Below are positions 52,429 through 61,763 of a stretch of 64,000 bases of DNA, in pieces. The first letter of the stretch is position 1, and each line of letters starts with the position of its first letter. The notes beneath the pieces were generated by a model. That model ran no database searches. It was not told where the DNA came from and saw only the letters and a program-made list of their open reading frames with translations. Source of the DNA: Clostridium sp. (GTDB lineage Bacteria; Bacillota; Clostridia; Lachnospirales; Lachnospiraceae); the NCBI GenBank assembly GCA_023664605.1, contig JAMPFF010000008.1, positions 26,494 to 90,493 of the forward strand. The letters run 5' to 3'. Position numbers and translations under genes: made by a program.

Positions 52429-52920
52429 ATGATGGATTCCTATAAAAATCTTGTTTTTTCCGTTTGTTATAAGATGACCGCAGACTACTTTGCCGCCGAG
52501 GATTTGGCACAGGAAACATTTCTTTCGGCATATGAGCATTTGAAAAGCTTTGACGGCGGTAATGCCAAGGCGTGGCTTTGCAGGATAGCGACGAATAAGT
52601 GCATCGATTATATGTCGCACTCCGGCAGGCGCAGCGTTCCGACCGAAGAATTTCTCATAGAGGGCAGTATGAATGAGGTTTTGCTTCATGACACGCCGGA
52701 GAGCATCTGTATGGAAAAGGAAGTAAAGGAAATGCTGCTTGCAAATTGCAGACGTCTCAGACCGCCTTATAATGAAATTGCGCAGGCCTACTACTATGAA
52801 GAACTGGATGTAAAGGAAATCGCCGCACGGCGCGGTCAGAAGACGAAGACGATACAGACGCAGATATACAGAGCAAGAGATATGCTGAGAAAAATCTACA
52901 GAAAGGAGAACAGCGCATGA
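52429..52920 (+). CDS. ECF-type RNA polymerase sigma factor (third of three)
   Basis: 163 residues from ATG 52429: MMDSYKNLVFSVCYKMTADY, AAEDLAQETFLSAYEHLKSF, AKAWLCRIATNKCIDYM for region 2, and NEIAQAYYYEELDVKEIAAR with TKTIQTQIYRARDMLRKIY for region 4. The frame is open upstream and encodes IYKEEQLTA, which looks like the true N-terminus of such proteins. It has no ATG, GTG or TTG there, only an ATA at 52402 shortly after a G-rich ribosome-like run. The start may therefore be unusual. Overlaps the anti-sigma gene as ATGA. Confidence 0.88.
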   Translation: MMDSYKNLVFSVCYKMTADYFAAEDLAQETFLSAYEHLKSFDGGNAKAWLCRIATNKCIDYMSHSGRRSVPTEEFLIEGSMNEVLLHDTPESICMEKEVKEMLLANCRRLRPPYNEIAQAYYYEELDVKEIAARRGQKTKTIQTQIYRARDMLRKIYRKENSA

Positions 52921-53324
52921 ATAATATGGAGAATAACCGCTATCTTTCAGAGGAAGAATTGAAGAAGCTGATTGCCATGACGGAAGCAGAACCGCTGCTG
53001 CATCCGCCGAAAGAGTTTCAAAACGACGTTTTAAGGCAGGTGCGGCGTAAGAGGGAATATAGAAAGAATATAAGGCTGTTTTCCTATAGCGTAAAGGTAT
53101 TTGCGGCGAGCGCCGCGGCGCTTGCCGTCATGATTGCCGCTCCGGAAAGTATCCGTTCGGAAGATACAGTGCAGGAGCATATGGAGCGGAAGAGCGGGAT
53201 GCAGGAAGCGGCAAGCCGGACTGATGATGAAAATTTTATATATCAGCTGAATGAAAAAATGAATGACTACTGTAGTCAATTAAACGGTAAATTAAATCAA
53301 TTATTAAGAATGGAGGATAATTAG
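52917..53324 (+). CDS. Anti-sigma-like single-pass membrane protein
   Basis: 135 residues overlapping the sigma stop by ATGA. The cytoplasmic part (LSEEELKKLIAMTEAEPLLH, PPKEFQNDVLRQVRRKREYR) precedes one helix (VKVFAASAAALAVMIAAP, about 59-76) and a short charged tail. The layout and overlap indicate an anti-sigma factor, though no zinc motif is present. Confidence 0.75.
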   Translation: MNNMENNRYLSEEELKKLIAMTEAEPLLHPPKEFQNDVLRQVRRKREYRKNIRLFSYSVKVFAASAAALAVMIAAPESIRSEDTVQEHMERKSGMQEAASRTDDENFIYQLNEKMNDYCSQLNGKLNQLLRMEDN

Positions 53325-53326
53325 GA

Positions 53327-54007
53327 ATGAAAAAGAAGAAGAACAGATTTTTATTATTTTGGCTTTCCTTTTTGCCGGGTGCGGGGGAAATGTATCTTGG
53401 TTTTATGAAAATGGGACTTAGCCTGCTTAGCGTGTTTGCCCTTGCAATAATCATTACTGTTTATTCTAATATTGGCGTGATGGGATTTATCGTCTTTGTT
53501 ATTTGGGTTTACGGATTTTTTCATGCAAATAATTTAGGCTCTCTAAGCGATGAAGAATTTTATCGGATAGAAGATGAATATTTGTTTGGAATCGGAGAAA
53601 AAGATATGGATTCTTTCAAAAATTCCATTATGGGAAAATATCAGAAAGTAATTGCGGTTTTGCTGATTGTTTTGGGAGTCGGTATGCTGTGGCAGACGTT
53701 TTGCGGATTTTTGCGCCATATTGTAGGGGATGATTTTTATTTCCAATATATCCACGTATTTACCCGTGCTATCAGCCAAGATGTGCCGAGAGCTATTGTC
53801 GGCATCGCCATTATCTGGGTCGGAATCAAATTGATTCAGGGGAAAAAAGCGGAATTGGATAATCTTGAAGAAAAAGAAGAGCGCGGAGAGACGGATACGC
53901 AGCAGAGTAGAACCTATCAGGCAGAGAATACGCAGCAGACGGAAACCATGCAGCAGCAGGCACAAAGCTACTGGCCGCAGGATGACGGGAATCATTTTGG
54001 GCAGTAA
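53327..54007 (+). CDS. Membrane protein of the ECF operon (TM2-like)
   Basis: 226 residues: two N-terminal helices (LFWLSFLPGAGEMYLGFMKM, GLSLLSVFALAIIITVY) with a Pro-Gly-Ala-Gly turn as in TM2-domain proteins. Two more helices follow, then a Gln/Thr-rich cytosolic tail (NTQQTETMQQQAQSYW). It begins 2 bases after the anti-sigma stop. Function unknown. Confidence 0.7.
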   Translation: MKKKKNRFLLFWLSFLPGAGEMYLGFMKMGLSLLSVFALAIIITVYSNIGVMGFIVFVIWVYGFFHANNLGSLSDEEFYRIEDEYLFGIGEKDMDSFKNSIMGKYQKVIAVLLIVLGVGMLWQTFCGFLRHIVGDDFYFQYIHVFTRAISQDVPRAIVGIAIIWVGIKLIQGKKAELDNLEEKEERGETDTQQSRTYQAENTQQTETMQQQAQSYWPQDDGNHFGQ

Positions 54008-54030
54008 CGTAGGGAAAGGAGTGGTATTGT

Positions 54031-54837
54031 ATGGAGAAAGGCAGGACTCACAGAGTTGGAACGATAACATGTGGATTGATATTTGTGGTGTACGGTATCT
54101 TGTTTCTTTTGCATATCGTTATGCCGCAGTTAAATTACAGGATACTTTTTCATTTGTGGCCGATTGCGCTGATATCTCTTGGCGTGGAGATTTTGGTAAG
54201 TTGTACACGGAAAAATCAGGAAGAGAGAAAAGTCATTTATGACTTTCCGGCAGTCCTGCTCATTATGCTCGTGATTTTGTTTGTCATTATCATGACAGCG
54301 CTTGATTTTGGGTTGGGCGTCAGCCGCGGATGGTATTCCGAATATTATAGTGATTACGGCAGCAGTTATGCCGGCGGATATAGTGAAGAAAAATCGGAAG
54401 CCTTAGAATCTGCGGAATTTGTAGAAAATATTGAGAGTGCTGATGAAAGTGCCGCAGCAGAATTGCCAGATATGACAGAAATGTCAGAAATGACAATGCC
54501 GTCGGAAATGGTCGGATTGCCTGCGGTAGAGGATGTCGGGTCTGCGTTTACAGATAACTGGCCGGAAAGCATCCGATTTGACGCAGAAGGGGTGTATGCA
54601 AAATTATACGAGTTTTCTTTTGTCATGGAAGATGCCGCGGATATAGAAATTGCTTGCGTTACGGAAGATGGAAAGTTAAATATGTGGATAGAGGATGCTG
54701 ACGGCAGACAGGTTTTTTATGAGAAAAATATGCAGACAGATAAGTATGAAGCGGTGATTGATAAAGCCGGTACTTATACGGTCTTTTTGCAGATGCAGTA
54801 TTATTATGGAAGTTTTATCATAACTCCTCATAATTAA
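54031..54837 (+). CDS. LiaF-TM/DUF5668-like membrane protein with acidic extracellular domain
   Basis: 268 residues. The N-terminal four-helix unit (VGTITCGLIFVVYGILFLLH, LFHLWPIALISLGVEILVSC) is typical of DUF5668/LiaF-TM proteins. The outer part is acidic (ESAEFVENIESADESAAAEL) and ends in a small beta-sandwich (VYAKLYEFSFVMEDAADIEI, AGTYTVFLQMQYYYGSF). Last gene of the ECF operon, converging with DUF5721 and overlapping it by 20 bases. Probably an envelope-stress component. Confidence 0.7.
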   Translation: MEKGRTHRVGTITCGLIFVVYGILFLLHIVMPQLNYRILFHLWPIALISLGVEILVSCTRKNQEERKVIYDFPAVLLIMLVILFVIIMTALDFGLGVSRGWYSEYYSDYGSSYAGGYSEEKSEALESAEFVENIESADESAAAELPDMTEMSEMTMPSEMVGLPAVEDVGSAFTDNWPESIRFDAEGVYAKLYEFSFVMEDAADIEIACVTEDGKLNMWIEDADGRQVFYEKNMQTDKYEAVIDKAGTYTVFLQMQYYYGSFIITPHN

Positions 54838-55321
54838 TATCACGTTTATCCAAGAATTTCTTTACGGCATTATCCCAGAGTGCATCCACGCTTTTATCCA
54901 TAAGGAAAGTGTGAAACGCCGTACCGGTAATCAGGGTAAGCGTGGCGCCGTCATACTTTACGGTCAATACAAGCGCCTTTATCTGCTGCGGCGTAACCGA
55001 GCTGTTCCCGTCTTTTAAAATAGAAGCTGCATAGTCCGGTATCAGGTGGAGAATGAACTTAAAGGCGGATGGGGTCTTTGTTCCTTTAATAAGCGAATAA
55101 CAGATAGGGCGGATTTGCTTCCATGGGGTAAAATCATAGGGGCGAATCTCCCTATTCTCCCATTCCTCGCTCGTGTAGAAATCCTTATTCTGATGCCCGT
55201 CTATCATAAAGGTATTATAGGTACTGATGGAAGCCTCTTCTAAAAGAAAGACGTCAAAGGCTTCGGAAGCCAGTATTTTTCCCATAAATTGTTTTACGTT
55301 CGTAATTTTTAACGCTATCAT
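54818..55321 (-). CDS. DUF5721 family protein
   Basis: 167 residues matching DUF5721 throughout: MIALKITNVKQFMGKILASE, FDVFLLEEASISTYNTFMID, YTSEEWENREIRPYDFTPWK, and RPICYSLIKGTKTPSAFKFI. This family seems confined to Lachnospiraceae and relatives, and its function is unknown. Confidence 0.88.
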   Translation of the reverse strand: MIALKITNVKQFMGKILASEAFDVFLLEEASISTYNTFMIDGHQNKDFYTSEEWENREIRPYDFTPWKQIRPICYSLIKGTKTPSAFKFILHLIPDYAASILKDGNSSVTPQQIKALVLTVKYDGATLTLITGTAFHTFLMDKSVDALWDNAVKKFLDKRDINYEEL

Positions 55322-55482
55322 GATTTCTAATCGTCTCCTGTACTTTAGTACCCCATATTTTATGTCCTTTTGTTTCTTTCGTCAAGTTTTTCAATAAAAG
55401 CGAAAAAGACTATTTACAGAGTAAAGCAACTTGTGCTATCATAAGTAGTAATGAAAACTACATGGAATGGTTGTGGAGGCTA

Positions 55483-55538
55483 CTGTGAAAAATAAATTTT
55501 TCACAGGTGAATTTGCGTCTTGCGACAGCAAATATCAC
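55483..55538 (+). ncRNA. Partial copy of the structured leader element (before the DegV gene)
   Basis: Hairpin CTGTGAAAAAT/ATTTTTCACAG (55483-55506) closely resembles the first hairpin of the argC leader. It is followed by GTGAATTTGC (55507-55516) pairing with GCAAATATCAC (55528-55538), the same bulged stem (AATTTG against CAAATAT) with flanks GTG/CAC instead of GGC/GCC. The second hairpin and the pseudoknot partner are not recognisable, so the copy is partial or diverged. Confidence 0.5.
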
Positions 55539-55567
55539 AGGCTGAGAGGAAAGGGATAGTTATTGAT

Positions 55568-56404
55568 ATGAGTTATAAAATCATAGTAGATAGTTGTTGC
55601 GAACTGCCGGAGCAGTATAAAAAGGATAAAAGATTCCAGATTATTCCGCTGGGATTAGAGGTCGGGGATTATCAGATTATGGATGACGAATGCTTTGACC
55701 AGGCGGAGTTTCTGGCGCAGGTGGCGGTCTGCCCGCAGTGTCCGAAATCTTCCTGCCCGTCTCCTGAAAAATATATGGAGGCTTATCGCACGGACGCGGA
55801 GAATATCTTTGTTATCACGCTTTCCTCACATTTAAGCGGCAGTTATAACAGCGCGGAACTCGGAAAGAAACTGTATCATGAGAAATACGGAGAAAAAAAT
55901 ATTTATGTGATGGATTCTGAATCGGCAAGCAGCGGGGAGACGCAGTATGCCTTAAAAGCCATGGAGCTTCAGGAAAAAGGCGTGTCTTTTGAAGATACGG
56001 TAAAGGAGCTGGAAACGTTCCGGGATGAGATGCATACCTATTTTATTCTCGATAATCTGGAGACGCTTCGTAAAAACGGCAGATTGACCGGCGTCAAGGC
56101 GATGCTGGTATCGACTTTAAATATCAAACCGATTATGTGCGGCAACCATGGCGTTATCGAACAGAAAAGCCAGGCGGTCGGCATGAAGAAAGCAATCAGC
56201 AAACTGGCGGAGATTATGATAAAAGAAGAACCGGATATTGCAAACAGAATACTTATGATATCGCACTGCAACTGTCCTGACAGGGCGGCTTTTATGCAAA
56301 AGGAGCTGTTAGCAAGAACAAACGTAAAAGATATCATTGTCATGGATACCGCGGGCGTCAGCAGTATGTATGCCAATGACGGCGGTATTGTCGTTACGGT
56401 ATAA
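55568..56404 (+). CDS. DegV family fatty-acid-binding protein
   Basis: 278 residues from ATG 55568. Signature: YKIIVDSCCELPEQYKKDKR, IIPLGLEV, CPKSSCPSPEKYMEAYR, VITLSSHLSGSYNSAELGKK, and LDNLETLRKNGRLTGVKAML. DegV/FakB proteins bind a fatty acid and present it to the kinase FakA. The upstream ATG at 55520 has no ribosome site. Single gene behind a TTTACA/TATCAT promoter and the partial leader element. Confidence 0.93.
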   Translation: MSYKIIVDSCCELPEQYKKDKRFQIIPLGLEVGDYQIMDDECFDQAEFLAQVAVCPQCPKSSCPSPEKYMEAYRTDAENIFVITLSSHLSGSYNSAELGKKLYHEKYGEKNIYVMDSESASSGETQYALKAMELQEKGVSFEDTVKELETFRDEMHTYFILDNLETLRKNGRLTGVKAMLVSTLNIKPIMCGNHGVIEQKSQAVGMKKAISKLAEIMIKEEPDIANRILMISHCNCPDRAAFMQKELLARTNVKDIIVMDTAGVSSMYANDGGIVVTV

Positions 56405-56425
56405 ATTGGTTATTCTGTATTGTTC

Positions 56426-56548
56426 TTATAAATGATCTGAAATTTCTGCTAAAGCGCGGATGATAGAGATATATTTATCATACTGCGCTTCATTATTTTG
56501 TTTCACTGTTTCAATGATACTGGTCACGGTGGCGTCGCTGTTTGGCAC
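56426..56548 (-). other. Possible 40-residue ORF behind the Rpn-like gene
   Basis: From GTG 56548 the frame encodes a protein-like stretch (SIIETVKQNNEAQYDKYISI, then IRALAEISDHL) ending at 56426. No ribosome site is visible and the frame is open a little further upstream, so it may be a remnant or the end of a longer lost gene. Confidence 0.25.
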
Positions 56549-56577
56549 CTGATTATAAAAGCAGAGAAAAATGAATA

Positions 56578-57423
56578 TTACTCAAACTGAATATTGTTTT
56601 GCCTGAGCAGATTTTCCAGATAATCAACCTGGGCAGCTAACTGTTTATTTTTATTGTTTGCGGTATCGAGTAACGTTTCATAATAAGTTGTATAGTAAGC
56701 CTCCGCCTCCTGTTTTGCGCGTTCCATCATTTCCTCAAACATAGATGATTCTCCTTTCGCATTTGAATTGGCTTTTGCCAGCTGGTCCATATATCTGATA
56801 TAGATGTCCTGCTCTCTGTGTTGCTGATAATCGTCAATCAACTGATTGATAAGCGCAGTATTATTCAGATTATCCGTCAGACAGTGCAGGTAAAGATTAT
56901 CTTCCGGCAGAAGTTCCTTGACAACGATAATTTGAACATTAAATATCTCATTAATGATATGATAAACCCCTTTGGAGAAATTTTCAACTACTAATTTTCT
57001 ATCTTTTTGTAAATGATTCATTAAACGTTTTGGATAATGAAAACTTAAAAAGGATAGACTGATATCCAATGCGGTATATTGATTCCGTTTTCCACTCTGA
57101 TTAATGAGAATACCTGCATATCCTATCGTTTTATAATATGCATCGGTATTGATACTTGAACCAATGCCTTTTATCTCAAATATGTTATAGGTTTTAAAGA
57201 TATGGGCAATATTTTTGGGTATTATCTGCCTGCTTAATTTTTTAATAATGAGCAGGTCGATACGGTAATTGTTTTTACCCAGTACATATTCAGATAGAAA
57301 TTGCAGCAGATGCTTATATTCCTGTAATTCAATTTGTATGGCACACGCTGCTGCTTCATGCCAGTTGGTATTGTGTTTTCTGCATGGCGCAGTTTTTGAA
57401 GAGTCCGTTTGCTGATGTGGCAT
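56578..57423 (-). CDS. Rpn/PD-(D/E)XK-like protein of unknown role
   Basis: 281 residues starting after AAAGGA. A PD-(D/E)XK-like core is visible as NYRIDLLIIKK (Asp) and NIFEIKGIGSSINTDAYYK (ExK), then IGYAGILI. The C-terminal third is helical (YIRYMDQLAKANSNAKGESS) and ends in a coiled coil (NKQLAAQVDYLENLLRQNN), like the Rpn protein at 9751. Catalytic competence is possible. Probably mobile. Confidence 0.6.
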   Translation of the reverse strand: MPHQQTDSSKTAPCRKHNTNWHEAAACAIQIELQEYKHLLQFLSEYVLGKNNYRIDLLIIKKLSRQIIPKNIAHIFKTYNIFEIKGIGSSINTDAYYKTIGYAGILINQSGKRNQYTALDISLSFLSFHYPKRLMNHLQKDRKLVVENFSKGVYHIINEIFNVQIIVVKELLPEDNLYLHCLTDNLNNTALINQLIDDYQQHREQDIYIRYMDQLAKANSNAKGESSMFEEMMERAKQEAEAYYTTYYETLLDTANNKNKQLAAQVDYLENLLRQNNIQFE

Positions 57424-57576
57424 AAGAAAGTCCTTTCGTAGAGTAAATAGAATATTTAGATATGAAGATATGATATATTTATAGCATGGACGGAAACAAA
57501 AAGCAAAGGACTTTGTGTGATTTACATGTAGATTACCATTGCGAATAACTTATATACCGCATTCATTGTCAAAAGA

Positions 57577-57873
57577 ATGTTCTCACAGTATCATTGCGAG
57601 GGAGTTCTGCCAAATGCTTTTCCCAATGCCGGTGATAATCCTTTTTTGCATCTATTTTTATCTGCTGCAGGCAGGCAATATAAGAAGCCGCTTGTTACGT
57701 TTGTTTCATGTGTCATAACGTATATAATCTGCACTTTTACTTTGAATAATGATACGATCAGCGCCTTTTTGGGACGTATGCTCATATGTGTTTTTGCGCC
57801 AAATGCATTATATCTGTTATGTTATAGAAAGTCAGAATACTTTTCCCGTGAAAGCTGCCCCGAAGATGATTGA
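57577..57873 (+). pseudogene. C-terminal remnant of a polysaccharide flippase-like membrane protein
   Basis: The 98 codons end in AGRQYKKPLVTFVSCVITYI, FLGRMLICVFAPNALYLLCY and RKSEYF, which resembles the last helices of Wzx-type oligosaccharide flippases. There is no upstream coding part or ribosome site. The first 30 codons (HCEGVLPNAFPNAGDNPF) do not look membrane-related. Most likely the end of a lost gene. Confidence 0.35.
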
Positions 57874-57925
57874 CAAGTACAGGTAAGCAAGAGTATACTA
57901 AAAGAAGTATAATGGCTGTTGATAA
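57870..57925 (+). promoter_or_regulatory. Promoter region of the second chemoreceptor gene
   Basis: Two overlapping possibilities: a sigma-A promoter TTGACA (57870-57875), 18-base spacer, TATACT (57894-57899); and a sigma-28-like TAAA (57899-57902), 15-base spacer, GTTGATAA (57918-57925), matching 6 of 8 of GCCGATAA. Confidence 0.45.
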
Positions 57926-58039
57926 ATCATAAGCCGCAGCCATATTTCTTTATTGTGAAAGTTAGAAAAGACTAACCAATATATGGAAAGTATATCACCT
58001 GATGGATAGTCACTTATCAATTTGAGAGGAAAATTTTAT

Positions 58040-59764
58040 ATGCAAAAAAGAAAAACAAGAGGAATCGGTATCCGGACGAAAATCTTATTTCCGGCAAGTT
58101 TGGTAATTATTTTATTGTGTACGGTTATGGGAGTCAATTCTTATCAGCGCACCAAGGAGGGGCTTATCGCCATGGGCGTGGAAGAGGCGCAGATGGCGGC
58201 GGCTATAGCCACGAAAGTGATTGATGCAGATACGGTGGCGCAGATGACGGCGGAGCAAGAAGGAAGCGAAGAGTATAACAAGCTTTTAAACGATATGTAC
58301 GACATCAAAGGGGATTGCGGGATTCAGTACCTTTATACGCTGTATACGGATGGAAGTACGGTATATTATGGAATCGATGCGGATAATACGGAAAACCAAA
58401 ATGACTTTGGCGCTGTTTTTGAAACCCCTTACCAGGAATTAAAATTCGTTTTTGACGGACAGACATATGTGCAGGATTATATCGATTCGACTGAGGACGG
58501 AGACTTGATTACGGCATATATGCCGCTTACAGACAGTAACGGCAGCGTGGTAAGCATTGTCGGCTGCGACTATGACGCTTCCGGCGTGGTAGAGCGGTTA
58601 CATCAGGCATTGATGCGGGTGCTGCAGATTTCAGTGGTCTGTCTGGCGATTGCTTTGGTAGTTCTTAATTTGACGGTAGACAAAGTGATAAAAAGGCTCC
58701 GCAAAGTAGATGATAAAATATACGAGCTGGTGCATAATGAGGGAGATTTGACGCAGACGTTGGACGTTCATACGGGTGATGAACTGGAGATGATTGCGGA
58801 GAATGTCAATGAACTGCTGCAATATATCAGGAAGATTATGTTAAATATTTCTGAAAATTCAGGAAATTTGGGAGAATCTTCCCGTACTGTGGCACAGAAC
58901 CTTTCAAACGGCGAGGCGGAAATTACCGACGTTTCTGCCGTAATGGAACAAATGAGCGCGGCTATGGAGCAGTCCAGCGCTTCTTTGGAACAGGTAAACG
59001 AATCGACTAAACAGATATTTGAATCAATAGAGAATATTTATGAACAGGCGGAGGCGGGAAGCGCATCTTCCGACGGAATTATGGCGACCGCTTCGGAAGT
59101 ATACGACCGCGCCGTAGTGGAAAAACAGGATGCGGCGCTGCAGGTTGCCAATATGGCGTCGTCGGTACAGCAAAAGATTGAAAAGTCCAAGGATGTTGAA
59201 AAAATCAGGGAACTGACTAAGAATATTATTAATATTACCGAAGAAACGAATCTTTTAGCGTTAAATGCAAGTATAGAGGCGGCGCGCGCCGGAGAAGCGG
59301 GAAGAGGATTTTCCGTTGTTGCGGATGAAATCGGCAAGCTGGCGTCCAATTCCGCGGCGTCTGCAACGGAGATTCAAAACGTGACGGACGAAGTCATCCA
59401 GACCGTGGACGAGCTGGCGGCGGAAGCCGAACAAATGCTTCGCTTTATGAATGAAACGGCAATCGGCGGATATGAAAAGTTATTGGAAACAAGCGAGAGC
59501 TACCGGAGCAATGTTGGCAATATGAATGAAATGTTACAGCATTTTGCATCGGAAAGCGAGCAGTTAAAGACGAATATGGATGAAATCAAAGATTCTTTGG
59601 AAGCCGTAAAGATAGCGGTCAGCGAGAGCGCGGAAGGCGTCATGAACGTTACGGAAACTGCCGTGAGACTGGCGGGCAATATCAAGGATATAGGAAAAGA
59701 AGCGGATTCCAATTTAGACATTGTTGACAGACTAAACGGTGAAGTAGGAAAGTTTAAATTATAA
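58040..59764 (+). CDS. Methyl-accepting chemotaxis protein with short Cache-like sensor
   Basis: 574 residues from ATG 58040, behind GAGAGGA. Helix 1 at about 12-30 ([18 protein letters not shown]), extracytoplasmic sensor to about 190 with [34 protein letters not shown] and [10 protein letters not shown], helix 2 ([19 protein letters not shown]), HAMP with [20 protein letters not shown], and a signalling hairpin with [20 protein letters not shown] and [11 protein letters not shown]. Ligand unknown. Confidence 0.93.
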   Translation: MQKRKTRGIGIRTKILFPASLVIILLCTVMGVNSYQRTKEGLIAMGVEEAQMAAAIATKVIDADTVAQMTAEQEGSEEYNKLLNDMYDIKGDCGIQYLYTLYTDGSTVYYGIDADNTENQNDFGAVFETPYQELKFVFDGQTYVQDYIDSTEDGDLITAYMPLTDSNGSVVSIVGCDYDASGVVERLHQALMRVLQISVVCLAIALVVLNLTVDKVIKRLRKVDDKIYELVHNEGDLTQTLDVHTGDELEMIAENVNELLQYIRKIMLNISENSGNLGESSRTVAQNLSNGEAEITDVSAVMEQMSAAMEQSSASLEQVNESTKQIFESIENIYEQAEAGSASSDGIMATASEVYDRAVVEKQDAALQVANMASSVQQKIEKSKDVEKIRELTKNIINITEETNLLALNASIEAARAGEAGRGFSVVADEIGKLASNSAASATEIQNVTDEVIQTVDELAAEAEQMLRFMNETAIGGYEKLLETSESYRSNVGNMNEMLQHFASESEQLKTNMDEIKDSLEAVKIAVSESAEGVMNVTETAVRLAGNIKDIGKEADSNLDIVDRLNGEVGKFKL

Positions 59765-59769
59765 GACTA

Positions 59770-60063
59770 TTACAGAAAAGCAAACTCAATCGGCGAGTAG
59801 ATTAAAAGCAACACAATAGCAATCTGTATCACCAGAATAGCGGGCATTCCGAACAGGAAATACCAGTGCCTTGTTTTGTGGTGAAACAGATGCATACCTA
59901 TTGTGGCGCCAAGACTGCCGCCGATGAGCGCAATGACAAAAAGGGTAGCCTCGGGGATTCTCCAGGCTCTTTTTTTTGCCCTCAATTTGTCAACGCCCAT
60001 GACGATAAGTCCTGTTAAATTAACGGTTACCAGATACAAAACAATATATGAGATAACGCTCAT
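59770..60063 (-). CDS. DUF1294 membrane protein
   Basis: 97 residues with three helices and the DUF1294 signature MGVDKLRAKKRAWRIPEATL, then IALIGGSLGATIGMHLFHHK and TRHWYFLFGMP. Function unknown. It follows argG on the same strand with 13 bases between. Confidence 0.93.
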   Translation of the reverse strand: MSVISYIVLYLVTVNLTGLIVMGVDKLRAKKRAWRIPEATLFVIALIGGSLGATIGMHLFHHKTRHWYFLFGMPAILVIQIAIVLLLIYSPIEFAFL

Positions 60064-60076
60064 AATGACCTCTTCT

Positions 60077-61297
60077 TTATTTTTTACCCTCGGCTTCCTG
60101 CATCTTCATAGCGCGCACCTTGCTGGCAAGACCAAACAGATTGATAAAGCCCTCCGCGTCGTGGTGGTCGTATAAGTCGCCCGTTGTAAAAGATGCAATG
60201 CTTTCATTATAGAGAGAGTAAGGGGAAGTAGTGCCGGCTTTGATGATGTTGCCTTTATAAAGTTTGAACTTCACTTCTCCTGTCACATATTTCTGCGTGG
60301 ATTCGATAAAAGCCTGAACGGCTTCACGCAGCGGCGTGAACCATTTTCCCTCGTATACAAGCTGTGCAAATTTATTGCCTAAATCCGCTTTTAACGCATA
60401 AGTGTCGCGGTCAAGAATAAGTTCTTCAAGCTGCTGGTGCGCTTCATATAAAATTGTTCCGCCGGGCGTTTCATAAACGCCGCGGGATTTCATGCCGACA
60501 ACGCGGTTTTCCACGATATCGACGATACCGATGCCGTGCTTGCCGCCCAGCTCGTTTAAGGTGGCAATGATATCGGCAACTTTCATTTTTTTGCCGTTTA
60601 CGGAAGTCGGAACGCCTTTTTCAAATGTCATCGTTACATATTCGCCCTCGTCCGGCGCTTTTTCGGGCGTTGTGCCTAAAACTAAAAGATGTTCGTAGTT
60701 AGGCTCGTTTGCCGGGTTTTCCAATTCTAAGCCCTCATGGCTGATATGCCATAAGTTACGGTCGCGGCTGTAGCTGTTGTCTGCGGAAAAAGGTAAGTGG
60801 ATGCCATGCTGGCGGCAGTATTCAATTTCCGCCTCACGGGAATCCATATTCCACTTTTCATTTCTCCATGCCGCGATGATTTTTAAATCGGGAGCAAGCG
60901 CTTTGATGCCCAGCTCAAAACGAATCTGGTCGTTTCCTTTACCGGTTGCGCCGTGGCAGATTGCCGTCGCGCCCTCTTTGCGGGCAATTTCCACTAATTT
61001 TTTAGCGATAACGGGTCTTGCCATGGAAGTGCCGAGCAGGTACTTGTTTTCATAAACGGCGTGCGCCTGTACACAGGGAACGATAAAATCATTGCAGAAC
61101 TCGTCGGTCAAATCTTCAATATATAATTTGGACGCGCCGCTTGAAAGCGCTCTTTCCTCCAGCCCGTCGAGTTCCTCCGCCTGTCCGCAGTTGCCGCAGA
61201 CGCAGATAACTTCATAATCAAAATTTTCTTTTAACCAGGGGATGATAACCGTCGTATCAAGACCGCCTGAATAAGCAAGAACAACTTTTTCTTTCAT
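60077..61297 (-). CDS. argG: Argininosuccinate synthase
   Basis: 406 residues joining citrulline and aspartate with ATP. Motifs: [20 protein letters not shown] (ATP-binding PP-motif), [52 protein letters not shown], and [20 protein letters not shown]. Divergent from argC, with its own promoter (TTGCAT reverse complement 61376-61381, TATATT reverse complement 61353-61358). TGCA-type ArgR half-sites lie in the gap. argH is not in the window. Confidence 0.97.
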   Translation of the reverse strand: MKEKVVLAYSGGLDTTVIIPWLKENFDYEVICVCGNCGQAEELDGLEERALSSGASKLYIEDLTDEFCNDFIVPCVQAHAVYENKYLLGTSMARPVIAKKLVEIARKEGATAICHGATGKGNDQIRFELGIKALAPDLKIIAAWRNEKWNMDSREAEIEYCRQHGIHLPFSADNSYSRDRNLWHISHEGLELENPANEPNYEHLLVLGTTPEKAPDEGEYVTMTFEKGVPTSVNGKKMKVADIIATLNELGGKHGIGIVDIVENRVVGMKSRGVYETPGGTILYEAHQQLEELILDRDTYALKADLGNKFAQLVYEGKWFTPLREAVQAFIESTQKYVTGEVKFKLYKGNIIKAGTTSPYSLYNESIASFTTGDLYDHHDAEGFINLFGLASKVRAMKMQEAEGKK

Positions 61298-61352
61298 AAT
61301 GATTCCTCCAAAATGTTGTAATTATGTATAACGTTAAAAATGTTCTGAAAAC

Positions 61353-61482
61353 AATATACAACAATCACCGGAAGAATGCAAGTGTAATTTTATGCAATTT
61401 TTTAAGAATATTCGTTAAATATATGCAATAAAATGAATAAATATAAAAAGTTGTTGCATATTATGCAAAAAGAGTGTATGAT
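61353..61482. promoter_or_regulatory. Divergent argG/argC promoters with ArgR-like operator
   Basis: argG: TTGCAT (reverse complement of 61376-61381), 17-base spacer, TATATT (reverse complement of 61353-61358). argC: TTGCAT (61454-61459), 17 bases, TATGAT (61477-61482). The argC -35 box lies in the perfect palindrome TTGCATATTATGCAA (61454-61468), which resembles ARG boxes, and other TGCA/ATGAATAAAT half-sites lie between. Arginine-responsive ArgR repression is expected. Confidence 0.65.
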
Positions 61483-61520
61483 TTATGCAGGATGAATGCT
61501 TGTGTTGAAGAGGAGGGGGC

Positions 61521-61650
61521 GGCGGAATGTTCCTTTGTCGTCACGCTCTCGCTCTGTGAAAAGCATAGCGGTACTAAGTTCAAAAGCGATAAAGCCGCTT
61601 TTTCACTAAGTGCCGATGCTTTTCAAAGGACTCCGCAGGAATCTTCCGCC
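61521..61650 (+). repeat. Long imperfect hairpin in the argC leader
   Basis: Successive arms pair across 130 bases: GGCGGAA (61521) with TTCCGCC (61644), TTCCTTTG (61530) with CAAAGGA (61624), TGAAAAGCAT (61557) with ATGCTTTTCA (61616), CGGTACTAAGT (61569) with ACTAAGTGCCG (61605, imperfect), and AAAGCG with CGCTTT at the tip. The weak ORF through it is not a gene. It may be a MITE-like repeat or a folded regulatory leader. Confidence 0.5.
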
Positions 61651-61763
61651 ACTACTGCATTGTCACTTGCCGGGTGTCATTTACATAAAATTTTATATAC
61701 TATCCGGGAATAGTGTGGTAGAATAGAAAACGTGCGGAAAAGTTAGAAAGGCATGGAGGATTA

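Noticed and set aside
61474-61713. 79-codon ORF before argC
   Set aside because: It runs through a 130-base hairpin, has no ribosome site and no protein-like composition.
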